Assembly: GCA_030427905.1 (NCBI GenBank)
Contig: JAUICL010000003.1
Span: forward strand, 496,001 to 560,000
Direction: 5' to 3'
DNA from: Bacteroidia bacterium
Lineage (GTDB): Bacteria; Bacteroidota; Bacteroidia; Flavobacteriales_D; Cryomorphaceae
Length of the DNA stretch: 64,000 nt
Of this stretch, positions 29,342 through 38,484 are shown in pieces. How positions within the stretch are numbered: position 1 is the stretch's first letter; every line of letters begins with the position of its first letter. The notes under the pieces were generated by a model. That model saw nothing but the letters and a program-made list of their open reading frames with translations. It did not search any database and was not told where the DNA came from. A program made the translations under genes and the position numbers.

Positions 29342-31528
29342 TTATCTTGTAAACAATAATTCTCTCAGTTTTGGCAATGGCCAAAGTTCGTCATCTACCA
29401 ACAGCTCTAGCTTGTCTGCGTGGTACCTGATTTGATCCATCAAAGGCTTCACCTTGTTGCAATACGCTTCTGCCGACTCGAAGGCATCTTCGATCTTGTT
29501 TGCTTTCTTGCGCTCATTGATCATATCATCAACCATCGTCTTAACAGCGTTGATGTGGCCCGAAATATCGGTAATCATATCAATCTGTACTTTGCCCATT
29601 TTGGCTGCTTCTGCTTTCGAAAGGACTTCTTGAAGCCCCTTGACATTATTCACCAAAATACTTTGGTAACGGATAGCCGTAGGAATGATGTGGTTTAAGG
29701 CCAAGTCACCACAAAGTCGAGACTCGATCTGAATCTGCATTCTATACTTTTCCAGCTCAATCTCTATCCGCGCTTCGAGCTCTCGCTCGGTAAGTACGCC
29801 GTGTCTTTCGTAGAGCTCTTTTACTTTTTTCTCCTTCAAGGCCATCAAAGCACTTGGAGTGTCTTTCAAGTTAGAAAGTCCGCGCTTAGCAGCTTCTTCC
29901 ACCCACTCCTGACCGTAACCGTTTCCTTCAAAACGAATCTTCTTCGAAGCTTTTATCAGTTTCTGAAGCTCTTTGATGATGGCTTCATCTTTCTTGGTTC
30001 CCTTTTCAATCTCTGCATCTACATCGTTAGCAAAGTTAATCAACTGATCTGCAACGATTGTGTTCAAAGCAGCCATTGGAGCACCACAGTTTGCCGCAGA
30101 TCCAACCGCTCTAAACTCAAACTTGTTCCCCGTAAATGCGAAAGGCGACGTTCGGTTTCGATCGGTATTGTCAAACAAAAGCTCAGGGATCTTACCAATG
30201 TTCAGTTTGATTTGCGTTTTATCGGCTGGAGTCATTTTTCCAGCTTTCACGCTTTTCTCCAGATCATCGAGAGCTTTCGAAAGTTGCGAACCGATAAACA
30301 CAGACATGATAGCTGGAGGTGCTTCATTGGCACCCAAACGGTGGTCGTTTCCAGCGCTAGCAATGTGGGCACGCAATACATCGGCGTAATCGTGAATCGC
30401 TTTGATTGTATTCACGAAGAAGGTCAAGAATTGCAGGTTCGACTTTGGGTTTTTACCTGGAGAAAGTAAGTTCACACCAGTATCTGTCGCCAACGACCAG
30501 TTGTTGTGTTTTCCAGATCCGTTCAACCCTGCGAAAGGCTTTTCGTGAAGCAACACACGGAAATTGTGCTTTCGGGCCACTTTCTCCATCACATCCATAA
30601 TGAGCAGGTTGTGATCGTTTGAAAGGTTGGTCTCTTCGAAAATAGGCGCAGCTTCAAACTGGTTTGGGGCTACTTCATTGTGACGCGTTGTAACAGGAAT
30701 TCCCAATCGGTGAGACTCCGTTTCGAAATCGCGCATGAAAGCGTGGATACGCTCTGGGATAGATCCAAAGTAGTGATCATCCAACTGCTGTCCTTTAGCA
30801 GGGTTGTGCCCAAATAGAGCTCTTCCCGTTAGCTGAATATCAGGACGCGCATTATAAAGTGCGCTATCAATCAAGAAGTACTCTTGCTCCCAACCTAATG
30901 TAGTGTGTACTTTCTTAACGTTTTTATCGAAGTATTTACAAACGCGTACGGCAGCACCTTCCACAGCGTGAAGAGCTTTCAAGAGCGGCATTTTATTATC
31001 AAGAGCTTCTCCAGTGTAGGAGATAAAGATCGTTGGAATACATAGAGTCTTACCGATGATAAAAGCAGGCGAAGACGGATCCCAAGCAGTGTAACCACGG
31101 GCTTCGAATGTATTTCTAATCCCACCGTGTGGGAAAGATGATGCATCTGGTTCTTGCTGAGCCAAATTGGCACCAGCAAATTTCTCCATAGGCTTCCCTT
31201 CTAGGGGAGTGAAAAAAGAATCGTGTTTCTCGGCTGTAGATCCCGTTAAAGGCTGAAACCAGTGCGTGTAATGCGTAGCTCCAAGCGTGATGGCCCAATC
31301 TTTCATAGACGAAGCCACTTGGTCAGCAATATTTCTCGGGATGCGTGTACCGTGCTCCATAGCACTTGATACACTCTTCATCGCTTCATCAGACAAATGC
31401 TCTCGCATTTTGTCCATATCGAATACGTGTTCGGAAAAATAGTCTGAAATCTTTCCTGAAGGTGTTTCTACCACAAGTGGTTTGCGGTCTAGCACATCTT
31501 CTAAAGCCTTGAATCGGAAACTTGCCAT
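29342..31528 (-). CDS. glnN: Glutamine synthetase type III
   Basis: A 728-residue GSIII, the large glutamine synthetase of Bacteroidota and cyanobacteria, making glutamine from glutamate, ammonia and ATP. Landmarks are TTLGWEQEYFLID (Mg2+-binding Glu residues), TTRHNEVAPNQFE, the glutamate/ATP site GLNGSGKHNNWSLAT, and NRTSPFAFTGNKFEFRAVGS near the end of the catalytic barrel. I chose the ATG at 31528 (MASFRFKALEDVL), which matches the usual N-terminus. The more distant ATG at 31573 lies upstream of the predicted promoter -7 box. Confidence 0.95.
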   Translation of the reverse strand: MASFRFKALEDVLDRKPLVVETPSGKISDYFSEHVFDMDKMREHLSDEAMKSVSSAMEHGTRIPRNIADQVASSMKDWAITLGATHYTHWFQPLTGSTAEKHDSFFTPLEGKPMEKFAGANLAQQEPDASSFPHGGIRNTFEARGYTAWDPSSPAFIIGKTLCIPTIFISYTGEALDNKMPLLKALHAVEGAAVRVCKYFDKNVKKVHTTLGWEQEYFLIDSALYNARPDIQLTGRALFGHNPAKGQQLDDHYFGSIPERIHAFMRDFETESHRLGIPVTTRHNEVAPNQFEAAPIFEETNLSNDHNLLIMDVMEKVARKHNFRVLLHEKPFAGLNGSGKHNNWSLATDTGVNLLSPGKNPKSNLQFLTFFVNTIKAIHDYADVLRAHIASAGNDHRLGANEAPPAIMSVFIGSQLSKALDDLEKSVKAGKMTPADKTQIKLNIGKIPELLFDNTDRNRTSPFAFTGNKFEFRAVGSAANCGAPMAALNTIVADQLINFANDVDAEIEKGTKKDEAIIKELQKLIKASKKIRFEGNGYGQEWVEEAAKRGLSNLKDTPSALMALKEKKVKELYERHGVLTERELEARIEIELEKYRMQIQIESRLCGDLALNHIIPTAIRYQSILVNNVKGLQEVLSKAEAAKMGKVQIDMITDISGHINAVKTMVDDMINERKKANKIEDAFESAEAYCNKVKPLMDQIRYHADKLELLVDDELWPLPKLRELLFTR

Positions 31529-31551
31529 TGTCGAGTAAATTAAATCCGGTG

Positions 31552-31584
31552 CAAAGATATCTTCAATTTGCATTCAAGAATCAA
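31552..31584 (-). promoter_or_regulatory. Promoter of glnN
   Basis: The -7 box TATCTTTG lies at 31552-31559 on the minus strand, with a TTG at 31582-31584, 22 bases upstream. The -7 box is a perfect match, but the spacing is slightly long. The expected RNA start would be only 15-20 bases before the ATG at 31528. Confidence 0.5.
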
Positions 31585-31671
31585 TTTTTTGACAAAAACT
31601 TATTAACCACCCCAATTTTTCAGGGGGTCAACATGGGGAAATGATAAAAAAGTGAACTTACCCCCCCTACT

Positions 31672-32601
31672 TTAGAGCGATGAAATCAAAAAATACATGA
31701 ATCCGACATACCCCAAGACCATGACAAGCCCATCGAAGCGGCTATACTTGAATCCCAACAGCCCCATAGGAAGTAATATTGCCGAAAATCCCAGCATCCA
31801 GTACACATCATTGTTCATGACTTCATCTGCAATTTGAATGGGGTGAATAATCGAAGTGACTCCAAGAACAGTGAGGATATTGAAGATATTAGACCCCAGG
31901 ATATTTCCGAGTGATATCTCCTGTTGCTTTTTGAAAGCAGCAATCACAGAAGCTGCCAACTCTGGCACACTCGTCCCGAAAGCAATTAAGGAAATAGCGA
32001 TAACCCGATCGGGCACCCCTAGGTCCTTAGCAATGGTTTCTGCTCCGTCAAGAAACCAGCGAGCACCGAGTACCAAGCCTAGCGAACCAAATACCACAAA
32101 AGCTAATAAAGCCCACCAAGACCAACGGTCATCTGGGTTAATTGGAAGATCGTCTCTGTCTTTTCGAGCCATATAAATCCCACCGATGATAAAGGCGATG
32201 AGACCAATGACGAGAAGAACCCCATCGAGCTGACTTAGCTCGCGGTCGTACCCTAAAAAGATGAACACCAAACTCGCGAGAATCATAACTACCCAATCGA
32301 ACCGAAGTGTCTTGGGCTGGATCACCATTGGAAAAATGAGAACAGTAGCTCCCAAAATCAATCCGATATTGGCAATATTAGACCCTACGACATTCCCAAT
32401 GCTGATATCGGGCTTACCCTGCAGTGCCGCCTGAACGCTCACCACGAGCTCCGGAGCCGAAGTCCCTAAGGCTACGACAGTCATCCCGATCAACATCGGA
32501 CTAATATTTAGCTTCGAAGCTATTCCAACTGCACCCTTTACCAGATAGTCTCCTCCGAAAATCAGAAGGGCTAGACCACCAATCAACAGTAAAATATGCA
32601 T
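31672..32601 (-). CDS. Calcium/sodium antiporter (CaCA family, YrbG-like)
   Basis: A 309-residue inner-membrane exchanger with about ten spans in two inverted halves. Each half bears the alpha-repeat: ALGTSAPELVVSVQAAL plus GSNIANIGLILG, and FGTSVPELAASVIAA plus GSNIFNILTVLG. The acidic residues in GTSxPE bind Ca2+. Family members exchange Ca2+ for Na+ or H+. The ATG overlaps the tatA stop (TAATG), so translation is coupled to tatA. Confidence 0.93.
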   Translation of the reverse strand: MHILLLIGGLALLIFGGDYLVKGAVGIASKLNISPMLIGMTVVALGTSAPELVVSVQAALQGKPDISIGNVVGSNIANIGLILGATVLIFPMVIQPKTLRFDWVVMILASLVFIFLGYDRELSQLDGVLLVIGLIAFIIGGIYMARKDRDDLPINPDDRWSWWALLAFVVFGSLGLVLGARWFLDGAETIAKDLGVPDRVIAISLIAFGTSVPELAASVIAAFKKQQEISLGNILGSNIFNILTVLGVTSIIHPIQIADEVMNNDVYWMLGFSAILLPMGLLGFKYSRFDGLVMVLGYVGFMYFLISSL

Positions 32602-32831
32602 TAGGCTCTATCGTCGTTTTGTTGATCAAGGGTATCCTTCACCTGATCTTTCACTTGATTTGCTGACTTTTGGATATCGCGTTGAATATCATTGGTCGCA
32701 TCCTTCACTTGACGAATAGTTCGCCCCATGGTACGCGCAATGCCAGGGATCTTGTCGGCGCCAAAAAAGACTAAGACAAAAAGTAAAACGAGAAAAATTT
32801 CTCCACCGCTAATTCCAAATAATAGAACCAT
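32601..32831 (-). CDS. tatA: Twin-arginine translocase subunit TatA
   Basis: A 76-residue TatA/MttA protein: a short N-terminal membrane helix (GGEIFLVLLFVLVFFGADKI), the conserved FGxxKIPG hinge, an amphipathic helix (ARTMGRTIRQVKDATNDIQ) and a charged tail rich in Gln/Lys/Asp. It forms the pore of the Tat pathway for folded proteins. tatC is not in this window. A TAnnTTTG box at the end of the secDF terminator may drive it. Confidence 0.92.
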   Translation of the reverse strand: MVLLFGISGGEIFLVLLFVLVFFGADKIPGIARTMGRTIRQVKDATNDIQRDIQKSANQVKDQVKDTLDQQNDDRA

Positions 32832-32847
32832 CTTGAAAATTATGGTA

Positions 32848-32855
32848 CAAATGTA
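32848..32855 (-). promoter_or_regulatory. Candidate -7 box of tatA
   Basis: TACATTTG on the minus strand, 17 bases before the tatA ATG and directly abutting the U-run of the secDF terminator. There is no TTG at the right distance, because that space is the terminator stem, so this is only a candidate. Confidence 0.35.
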
Positions 32856-32885
32856 AAAAGCCTCTCTGAATCAGAGAGGCTTTTT
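32855..32885 (-). terminator. Intrinsic terminator after secDF
   Basis: GCCTCTCT (32860-32867) pairs with AGAGAGGC (32873-32880) around a five-base loop, flanked by five A and five T, so it can work in both directions. Confidence 0.88.
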
Positions 32886-32905
32886 GTATTGCTTTAATTT
32901 ATGTC

Positions 32906-35900
32906 TTAGGCTTCTTCTGTGTTTTCTTCCAGAGAAGTTCCTGTCTTGTCAGTCAAATCAACCACAATAGGTGATGCGATGTAGAGTGATGAATACGTAC
33001 CTACAAGTACACCAAGCATCAAGGCGAATACAAATCCGCGGATAGACTCTCCACCAAACAAGAAGATAATCAAAAGTACCACGAAGGTTGTCATCGATGT
33101 ATTGATCGTTCTCGAAAGCGTGCTATTCAATGCTTTGTTCACGACAGAAGACATTCCTTCTTTTCGGTGATCTCTCAAGTACTCTCTAATTCTATCGAAT
33201 ACAATTACTGTATCGTTGATCGAGTAACCGACTACGGTCAAGATTGCCGCAATAAAGGCTTGATCGATTTCCAAGCTAAACGGAAGAATACCGTAAAAGA
33301 TCGAGTACATACCAAGTACCACAATAACATCGTGGAACATAGCTACAATTGCACCGACACCATATTGCCATCTTCTAAATCGGAATACGATATAAGCGAA
33401 AATGATAATCAACGAGAATACAACTGCCGAAGTAGATGACGTTTGGAAATCATCTGAAATAGATGGATCAACTTTTCTCGATTCTTCAATGTTGTAGGTA
33501 TCATTCAGCTTATCGAGCCCGCTAGTCAATGCCGCTTCAACTCTTGAGTCGGCATCTTGGCTATCATCATCAACCAAGTACTTGGTTGTGATTTTCACCT
33601 GATTTGCAGCACCAAAGGTTTTCACCTCAGGAGTCATTTCGTTTCCAGACTCATCAATAAATACAGTGGCGAGTGTAGATCTCACTTCATCAATCGACGC
33701 AGGCTGATCAAACTTAACTGTGTAACTTCTACCTCCGGTAAAATCTACACCAAAGTTTAACCCTTTGGTCATCATGGAAGCCACACCACCGACGATAAGA
33801 ATGGTAGAGATGATGTAAGCCGTTTTTCGCTTTGGAATGAAACTCATGTTGGCATTCACCAAGATGCGCTCTGACCATCCCATCCAGAAACTTAGCTTCT
33901 TTCCTTTGTTCAAGCGAGAGTCAAAGATCAAACGAGTGATGAAAATCGCCGAGAACAATGAAGTAAAGATACCGATGATCAAGGTAGTTGCGAATCCTTT
34001 GATAGGCCCAGTACCGAGTGATACAAGTACAATCGCAGTCAACAACGTCGTCAAGTTAGCATCGATGATAGCTGAGTATGCTCGGTTATAACCTTCTTTC
34101 AAAGCTGCCTTGATCGAACGACCGTTACGAAGCTCTTCACGAACACGCTCATAGATAAGTACATTGGCATCAACCGCCATACCGATAGTCAGTACAATAC
34201 CAGCAATACCAGGCAATGTAAGCGCTGCTTGAATAGAAGCAAGAGCTCCAATCAAGAAGAACAAGTTTGCAATCAACGCGATGTCAGACACAATTCCTGC
34301 TCCTCTGTAGTAGAAGAACATGTAGAATAGAACCACTACAAGAGCGATGATAAACGACATCAAACCGTCGTTAATGTTCTGTTGTCCAAGTGAAGGACCA
34401 ACAACTGACTCATCTACGATATTGGCTGGTGCAGGAAGCGCTCCCGCCTTCAACAGGTTCGATAAATCAAGTGCTTCTTGAATTTGCTCAGTACGCGAAC
34501 CAGTACCAATGCTAATCGAAGATTGTCCATTTGGAATTTCTCCAATTACAGTTGGCGCAGAGTAAACATAGTTATCAAGAACAATGGCCACTGCACGCTT
34601 TGGTGTTTGCGCTGCTGCTTCACGAGTAATCTCTTTCCACTGGCGAGCACCCTCGCTGTTCATACGCATTGACACTTCAACTTGACCGGTCACATCGTAT
34701 TGCTGAGATGCATCTACGATAACTGACCCATCAAGTGGAGCTTTACCATCTCTCGTGTCTACTTTGATCGCAAACATGGTGATAACTGCTCCATCCGGCT
34801 CAGCAGACCAAAGCAAGCGAAGTTCATTCGGAAGAATATCTTGCACGACCTTTTCAGCCAACATTTTGTTTACCTCGGCTGTATCAGTCACTAGGGCAAA
34901 CCCTACAATTGGTCCAGACCCTGGACGTCCTTGCGGATCGATAGATGGATTTAGTTTAGAGAAAAGTGGAATTCTTTTCAATTGCTCTGCATCAGACTCT
35001 TCTTCGCCTAGAAGCGCATCAGAACTATCAGCTTCAGACTCGTCAGTATTCAGACCTAGAATATCTTCTTCTGAATCAGTACTATCATCGGTAGTGAGCG
35101 TATCTGCTTCTGCAGGCTCAACATCGGTTGCCAATGTATCAGCTGGCTCTTCATCTCCTTCGTCAAGCTCTGGGAAGTAATACGTACTTAAAGCAGTGTT
35201 CGCCTGGTCGAGGTAGCCGAGAACTTCAGCATTCTCATATGTATTCCAGAACTCAAGGTTCGCTGTACTTTTAAGCTGCTTACGAACACGTTCTTTATCC
35301 TTTACTCCTGGAAGCTCTACCAAGATTCTTCCAGAAAACTGCTGCTTCTGGATCGTTGGTTGTGTTACCCCGAATTTATCGATACGCGTACGAAGAATTT
35401 TCTCCGTATTGTTAATTGCAACCTGAGCTTCGTTCGTCAAGATATCTAGAATCTCTTCGTTCGTTGCATCTCTCGGAAACTTGTCTTTGTTATCACGACT
35501 GTGAAAGGCGTTGGCCATTTTAGAGTCGCCGTTCACTTCGCTCCAGGCTTCACCAAAGAGTGTAACGAAGTCATCGCCCGATTCTCGTTGCAATTGTTTT
35601 GCACGAGAAATCGCATTCTGCAACTCTTCGTTGTTCACGTTATTACTTAAGTTGACTACAAGATCTGGGATAGAAACTTCGAGCGTAACGCTCATTCCTC
35701 CGGCAAGATCGAGTCCGAGATTGATTTGCTTCGATTTACATTCTTGGTACGTATAACCAAAAACAGGATAGATTTCTTCGTCCTGATTTCTGGTTAGGTA
35801 CTCCGCCTTGTACTTTTCAATTAGGTTAGCTTCATCCACCAAGCTCAAATCTCCATCGGCAGAACGCACAGAATCAACCTGGTAGATTGCTTCTTGTTCG

Positions 35901-36004
35901 GCTTTCTTTTCGAAAGAAGTAGTGAAGAATGAAAACGAAATTTGAAATAGGCAGGCTAGAGCCAAGAGAATAGTAAATAGCCAAATTGCGCCTTTATTTT
36001 GCAT
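32906..36004 (-). CDS. secDF: Protein translocase subunit SecDF (fused)
   Basis: A 1032-residue SecD-SecF fusion that uses proton flow to pull proteins through SecYEG. SecD begins KGAIWLFTILLALACLFQI with motif LGLDLAGGMSVTLEVS. It has the periplasmic P1 domain, then spans with GMAVDANVLIYERVREEL. SecF follows with GLNFGVDFTGGRSYTVKF and TVVGYSINDTVIVFDRIREY. An acidic Ser/Asp/Glu-rich insert (about residues 275-340) interrupts P1. It is well separated from tatA by a terminator, and its promoter at 36036-36066 is clear. Confidence 0.96.
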   Translation of the reverse strand: MQNKGAIWLFTILLALACLFQISFSFFTTSFEKKAEQEAIYQVDSVRSADGDLSLVDEANLIEKYKAEYLTRNQDEEIYPVFGYTYQECKSKQINLGLDLAGGMSVTLEVSIPDLVVNLSNNVNNEELQNAISRAKQLQRESGDDFVTLFGEAWSEVNGDSKMANAFHSRDNKDKFPRDATNEEILDILTNEAQVAINNTEKILRTRIDKFGVTQPTIQKQQFSGRILVELPGVKDKERVRKQLKSTANLEFWNTYENAEVLGYLDQANTALSTYYFPELDEGDEEPADTLATDVEPAEADTLTTDDSTDSEEDILGLNTDESEADSSDALLGEEESDAEQLKRIPLFSKLNPSIDPQGRPGSGPIVGFALVTDTAEVNKMLAEKVVQDILPNELRLLWSAEPDGAVITMFAIKVDTRDGKAPLDGSVIVDASQQYDVTGQVEVSMRMNSEGARQWKEITREAAAQTPKRAVAIVLDNYVYSAPTVIGEIPNGQSSISIGTGSRTEQIQEALDLSNLLKAGALPAPANIVDESVVGPSLGQQNINDGLMSFIIALVVVLFYMFFYYRGAGIVSDIALIANLFFLIGALASIQAALTLPGIAGIVLTIGMAVDANVLIYERVREELRNGRSIKAALKEGYNRAYSAIIDANLTTLLTAIVLVSLGTGPIKGFATTLIIGIFTSLFSAIFITRLIFDSRLNKGKKLSFWMGWSERILVNANMSFIPKRKTAYIISTILIVGGVASMMTKGLNFGVDFTGGRSYTVKFDQPASIDEVRSTLATVFIDESGNEMTPEVKTFGAANQVKITTKYLVDDDSQDADSRVEAALTSGLDKLNDTYNIEESRKVDPSISDDFQTSSTSAVVFSLIIIFAYIVFRFRRWQYGVGAIVAMFHDVIVVLGMYSIFYGILPFSLEIDQAFIAAILTVVGYSINDTVIVFDRIREYLRDHRKEGMSSVVNKALNSTLSRTINTSMTTFVVLLIIFLFGGESIRGFVFALMLGVLVGTYSSLYIASPIVVDLTDKTGTSLEENTEEA

Positions 36005-36035
36005 GCGTCGTGATTTACGATTTTTTATCGAGCCG

Positions 36036-36066
36036 CAAATATAGATTTTAATGCCTAAAATCCCAA
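36036..36066 (-). promoter_or_regulatory. Promoter of secDF
   Basis: On the minus strand, TTG at 36064-36066, a 20-base spacer, then TATATTTG at 36036-36043, 32 bases before the ATG. A strong fit to the Bacteroidota consensus. Confidence 0.7.
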
Positions 36067-36199
36067 TCTGGTTTTTTGCTCCTTTACTTTTATGTAGGGG
36101 CTTGGCTCTGAGTTGTGTATTTAATTTGTCGTACTTTAGATTTTTGATGAAATGAACTCAGTGGCATTTGAAAATCCGCTTACTTTAATCTCCATTCCC

Positions 36200-38434
36200 A
36201 TGAGAAAAATCCTGGCCTTTCTACTCCTATTTCCTATCTATGGTTACGCTCAATTTGAAGTTGTACCTACGGTGGTAATTCCCGCCCATTACGCGGATGG
36301 CTCAGCAATTAAAAACCCCTGGACTGGAGGACTTAATGCCGCACAGATATCCATGTTTGACGCAGACATGGATGGAAATGAAGACGACATCTTTGTTTTT
36401 GACAAGGCTGGAAACCGCGTACTGGTGTACATAGGAACCACATCTGGCGGGCAGCGCACATACAAATACCACCCCAAACTGAGCAAGCAGTTTCCACCCA
36501 TTACCGACTGGGCGCTACTGCGGGATTTTGATTGTGATGGCAAGCGAGATATTTTCACCTACAGCCCAGCAGGCGGAGCTTTTGCGGTGTACCGAAACAC
36601 CACATCCAGCCCAGATCAACTTTCTTTTGAGTTGGACACCGAAGTGATTGAAAGTTTTTACGAGTTTAATAGTACCCAGTTTACTACAAACATCTATGTC
36701 TCTTCCCAAGACGTTCCCGCCATTTTCGACTTCGATGATGATGGAGATCTCGACATATTAACATTTGCCGTAGGAGGTGGTTTTGTTGAGCTACACCTAA
36801 ACTACAGCATAGAAAATGAAGGGGTTTGTGGATTGGACTTTGCGCTAAAGAACAAATGCTACGGTCGATTTATGGAAGGGTCTGAAAACAATGGGATTAT
36901 TCAAGACCCGGATATTATTGCAAGCACGTGTAACTTCAACGTAGTAGACCCTAAAAGAAACGGCGGCGGAGGCGCACGCCACGTCGGATCAACGATTCTC
37001 GCTTTTGATGCCAACCAAGACGATCTGGCAGAGATCATTCTAGGTGATGTGACTTACTTCAACATGACCTATCTCGAAAACAATGATCGAGGCGACCAAG
37101 TGGACAGTGTTGGGTATGTATCCACCACATTTCCTTCCGACTTCGGCACCATCCAAGTCGATATTGACAATTTTCCAGCTGGGTTCTACGAAGACATTAA
37201 CGGCGACGGTGTAAATGATCTCATCGTTGGGGTCAACAACCACAATGTAGCAGAGAACAAGAATTCGATTTGGCTATACCACAATGAAGGGTTGAACAAT
37301 CTACCCGAATTCGAGTTTCAAAAAGACAACTTTTTACAAGACGAAACAATTGATGCAGGAAGTGGATCAGCTCCTGCATTGTTCGATTACAATCAAGATG
37401 GTTTAATCGATATCGTCTTCGGATCAAGAGGTGAATTTCTCGGACAGGGAAGCTACCTACCTACCCTGACAGTTCTAATGAACGAAGGTAGTGCCGAAGA
37501 ACCTAGCTTCAAGTTAATTGACGACAATTGGCTTGATATTGGTAATCTAGGGGTAGAACAGTACGTTCACCCGCACTTTGCAGACCTCGACAACGACGGA
37601 GACGAAGACATGATTCTTGGTGATGCGTCTGGTGTGGTGCACTATTTTCGAAATGACGCGGCTCCAGGTGAAAATGCAAACATGACATTGATCGGTCTTC
37701 TTCAAACTGATGGCGAAGGGATCGATGTAGGGCAGAACAGCGCCCCTACCTTATACGATCTGAATGGCGATGGCTTGCTTGATTTGACAGTAGGCGAGCG
37801 CAATGGAAACCTAAACTACTTCGAAAACGTTGGGACTGCGGAAGAATACGCCTTCAATCTTGTAACTGACACCTTGGGTGGTCTCTCTGGCGTTGCTCAA
37901 AACTACTTTGTAGGAAATTCGGGGCCACAGTTTTTCGAACACGAGGGGGAAACCTTCTTAGCAACCGGAAATGAAAACGGAAAAATCTTTACCTATACCA
38001 ATATTTCAGCGAGCCCTGACGCTGAGTTTGAACTATACAGCAACTATGCCTTTGATATTAATGGTGGGAAACGAGTTAAAGCGGTAATCACCGATATCGA
38101 TGGAGACAACCTACCCGATGTTATTGTTGGACATGTAGGTGGTGGCTTAGAAATGTATGTGGGCGACTTGGCCTCATCGACACTTGATAGAGTCGAAAAA
38201 TCCAAAACACTAGAATTATACCCAAACCCAGGAGCGACAGAGATTCGGATAGCTAATATATTGCAGATCGAATCGAACTCACCGTATCGAATTTTCAGCA
38301 TCTCGGGTAATGTGGTTCAAAGCGGATTAACGACTAGTGGAGTGATTGATGTAACCCAACTTTCTAGTGGGATCTACATTGTGGAGGTCGTATCGGGCAG
38401 GGAAGTATACCGTGGGAAATGGGTCAAAAAATAA
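36200..38434 (+). CDS. FG-GAP/VCBS repeat protein with type A T9SS sorting domain
   Basis: A 744-residue secreted protein. The signal peptide is MRKILAFLLLFPIYGYAQ. A seven-bladed-propeller-like body with at least eight calcium-binding loops follows (DADMDGNEDD, DFDCDGKRD, DFDDDGDLD, DINGDGVND, DYNQDGLID, DLDNDGDED, DLNGDGLLD, DIDGDNLPD). The last ~75 residues are a type A T9SS tail (LELYPNPGATEIRI ... SSGIYIVEVVSG). The ATG at 36200 begins the signal peptide. An in-frame ATG at 36152 would add 16 residues. It is probably surface-attached or released. The ligand is unknown. Confidence 0.9.
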   Translation: MRKILAFLLLFPIYGYAQFEVVPTVVIPAHYADGSAIKNPWTGGLNAAQISMFDADMDGNEDDIFVFDKAGNRVLVYIGTTSGGQRTYKYHPKLSKQFPPITDWALLRDFDCDGKRDIFTYSPAGGAFAVYRNTTSSPDQLSFELDTEVIESFYEFNSTQFTTNIYVSSQDVPAIFDFDDDGDLDILTFAVGGGFVELHLNYSIENEGVCGLDFALKNKCYGRFMEGSENNGIIQDPDIIASTCNFNVVDPKRNGGGGARHVGSTILAFDANQDDLAEIILGDVTYFNMTYLENNDRGDQVDSVGYVSTTFPSDFGTIQVDIDNFPAGFYEDINGDGVNDLIVGVNNHNVAENKNSIWLYHNEGLNNLPEFEFQKDNFLQDETIDAGSGSAPALFDYNQDGLIDIVFGSRGEFLGQGSYLPTLTVLMNEGSAEEPSFKLIDDNWLDIGNLGVEQYVHPHFADLDNDGDEDMILGDASGVVHYFRNDAAPGENANMTLIGLLQTDGEGIDVGQNSAPTLYDLNGDGLLDLTVGERNGNLNYFENVGTAEEYAFNLVTDTLGGLSGVAQNYFVGNSGPQFFEHEGETFLATGNENGKIFTYTNISASPDAEFELYSNYAFDINGGKRVKAVITDIDGDNLPDVIVGHVGGGLEMYVGDLASSTLDRVEKSKTLELYPNPGATEIRIANILQIESNSPYRIFSISGNVVQSGLTTSGVIDVTQLSSGIYIVEVVSGREVYRGKWVKK

Positions 38435-38468
38435 GCCCTTTACCGAGAAGGCAAAGGGCTTAATTTTT
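38431..38468. terminator. Bidirectional terminator between the FG-GAP gene and mdh
   Basis: TAAGCCCTTT (38432-38441) pairs with AAAGGGCTTA (38453-38462), with A-rich sequence on the left and T-rich on the right, so it serves both convergent genes. The FG-GAP stop codon (38432-38434) lies in the stem. Confidence 0.85.
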
Positions 38469-38484
38469 GATTGAGTTGAAGGGC

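Noticed and set aside
31529-31573. Upstream ATG for glutamine synthetase (MQIEDIFAPDLIYST)
   Set aside because: It lies upstream of the predicted -7 box TATCTTTG and extends past the usual N-terminus of GSIII proteins.
31610-31680. Terminator after the Na+/Ca2+ exchanger
   Set aside because: A short C4/G4 pairing near 31610-31627 is too weak and lacks a clean U-run, so I did not annotate it.
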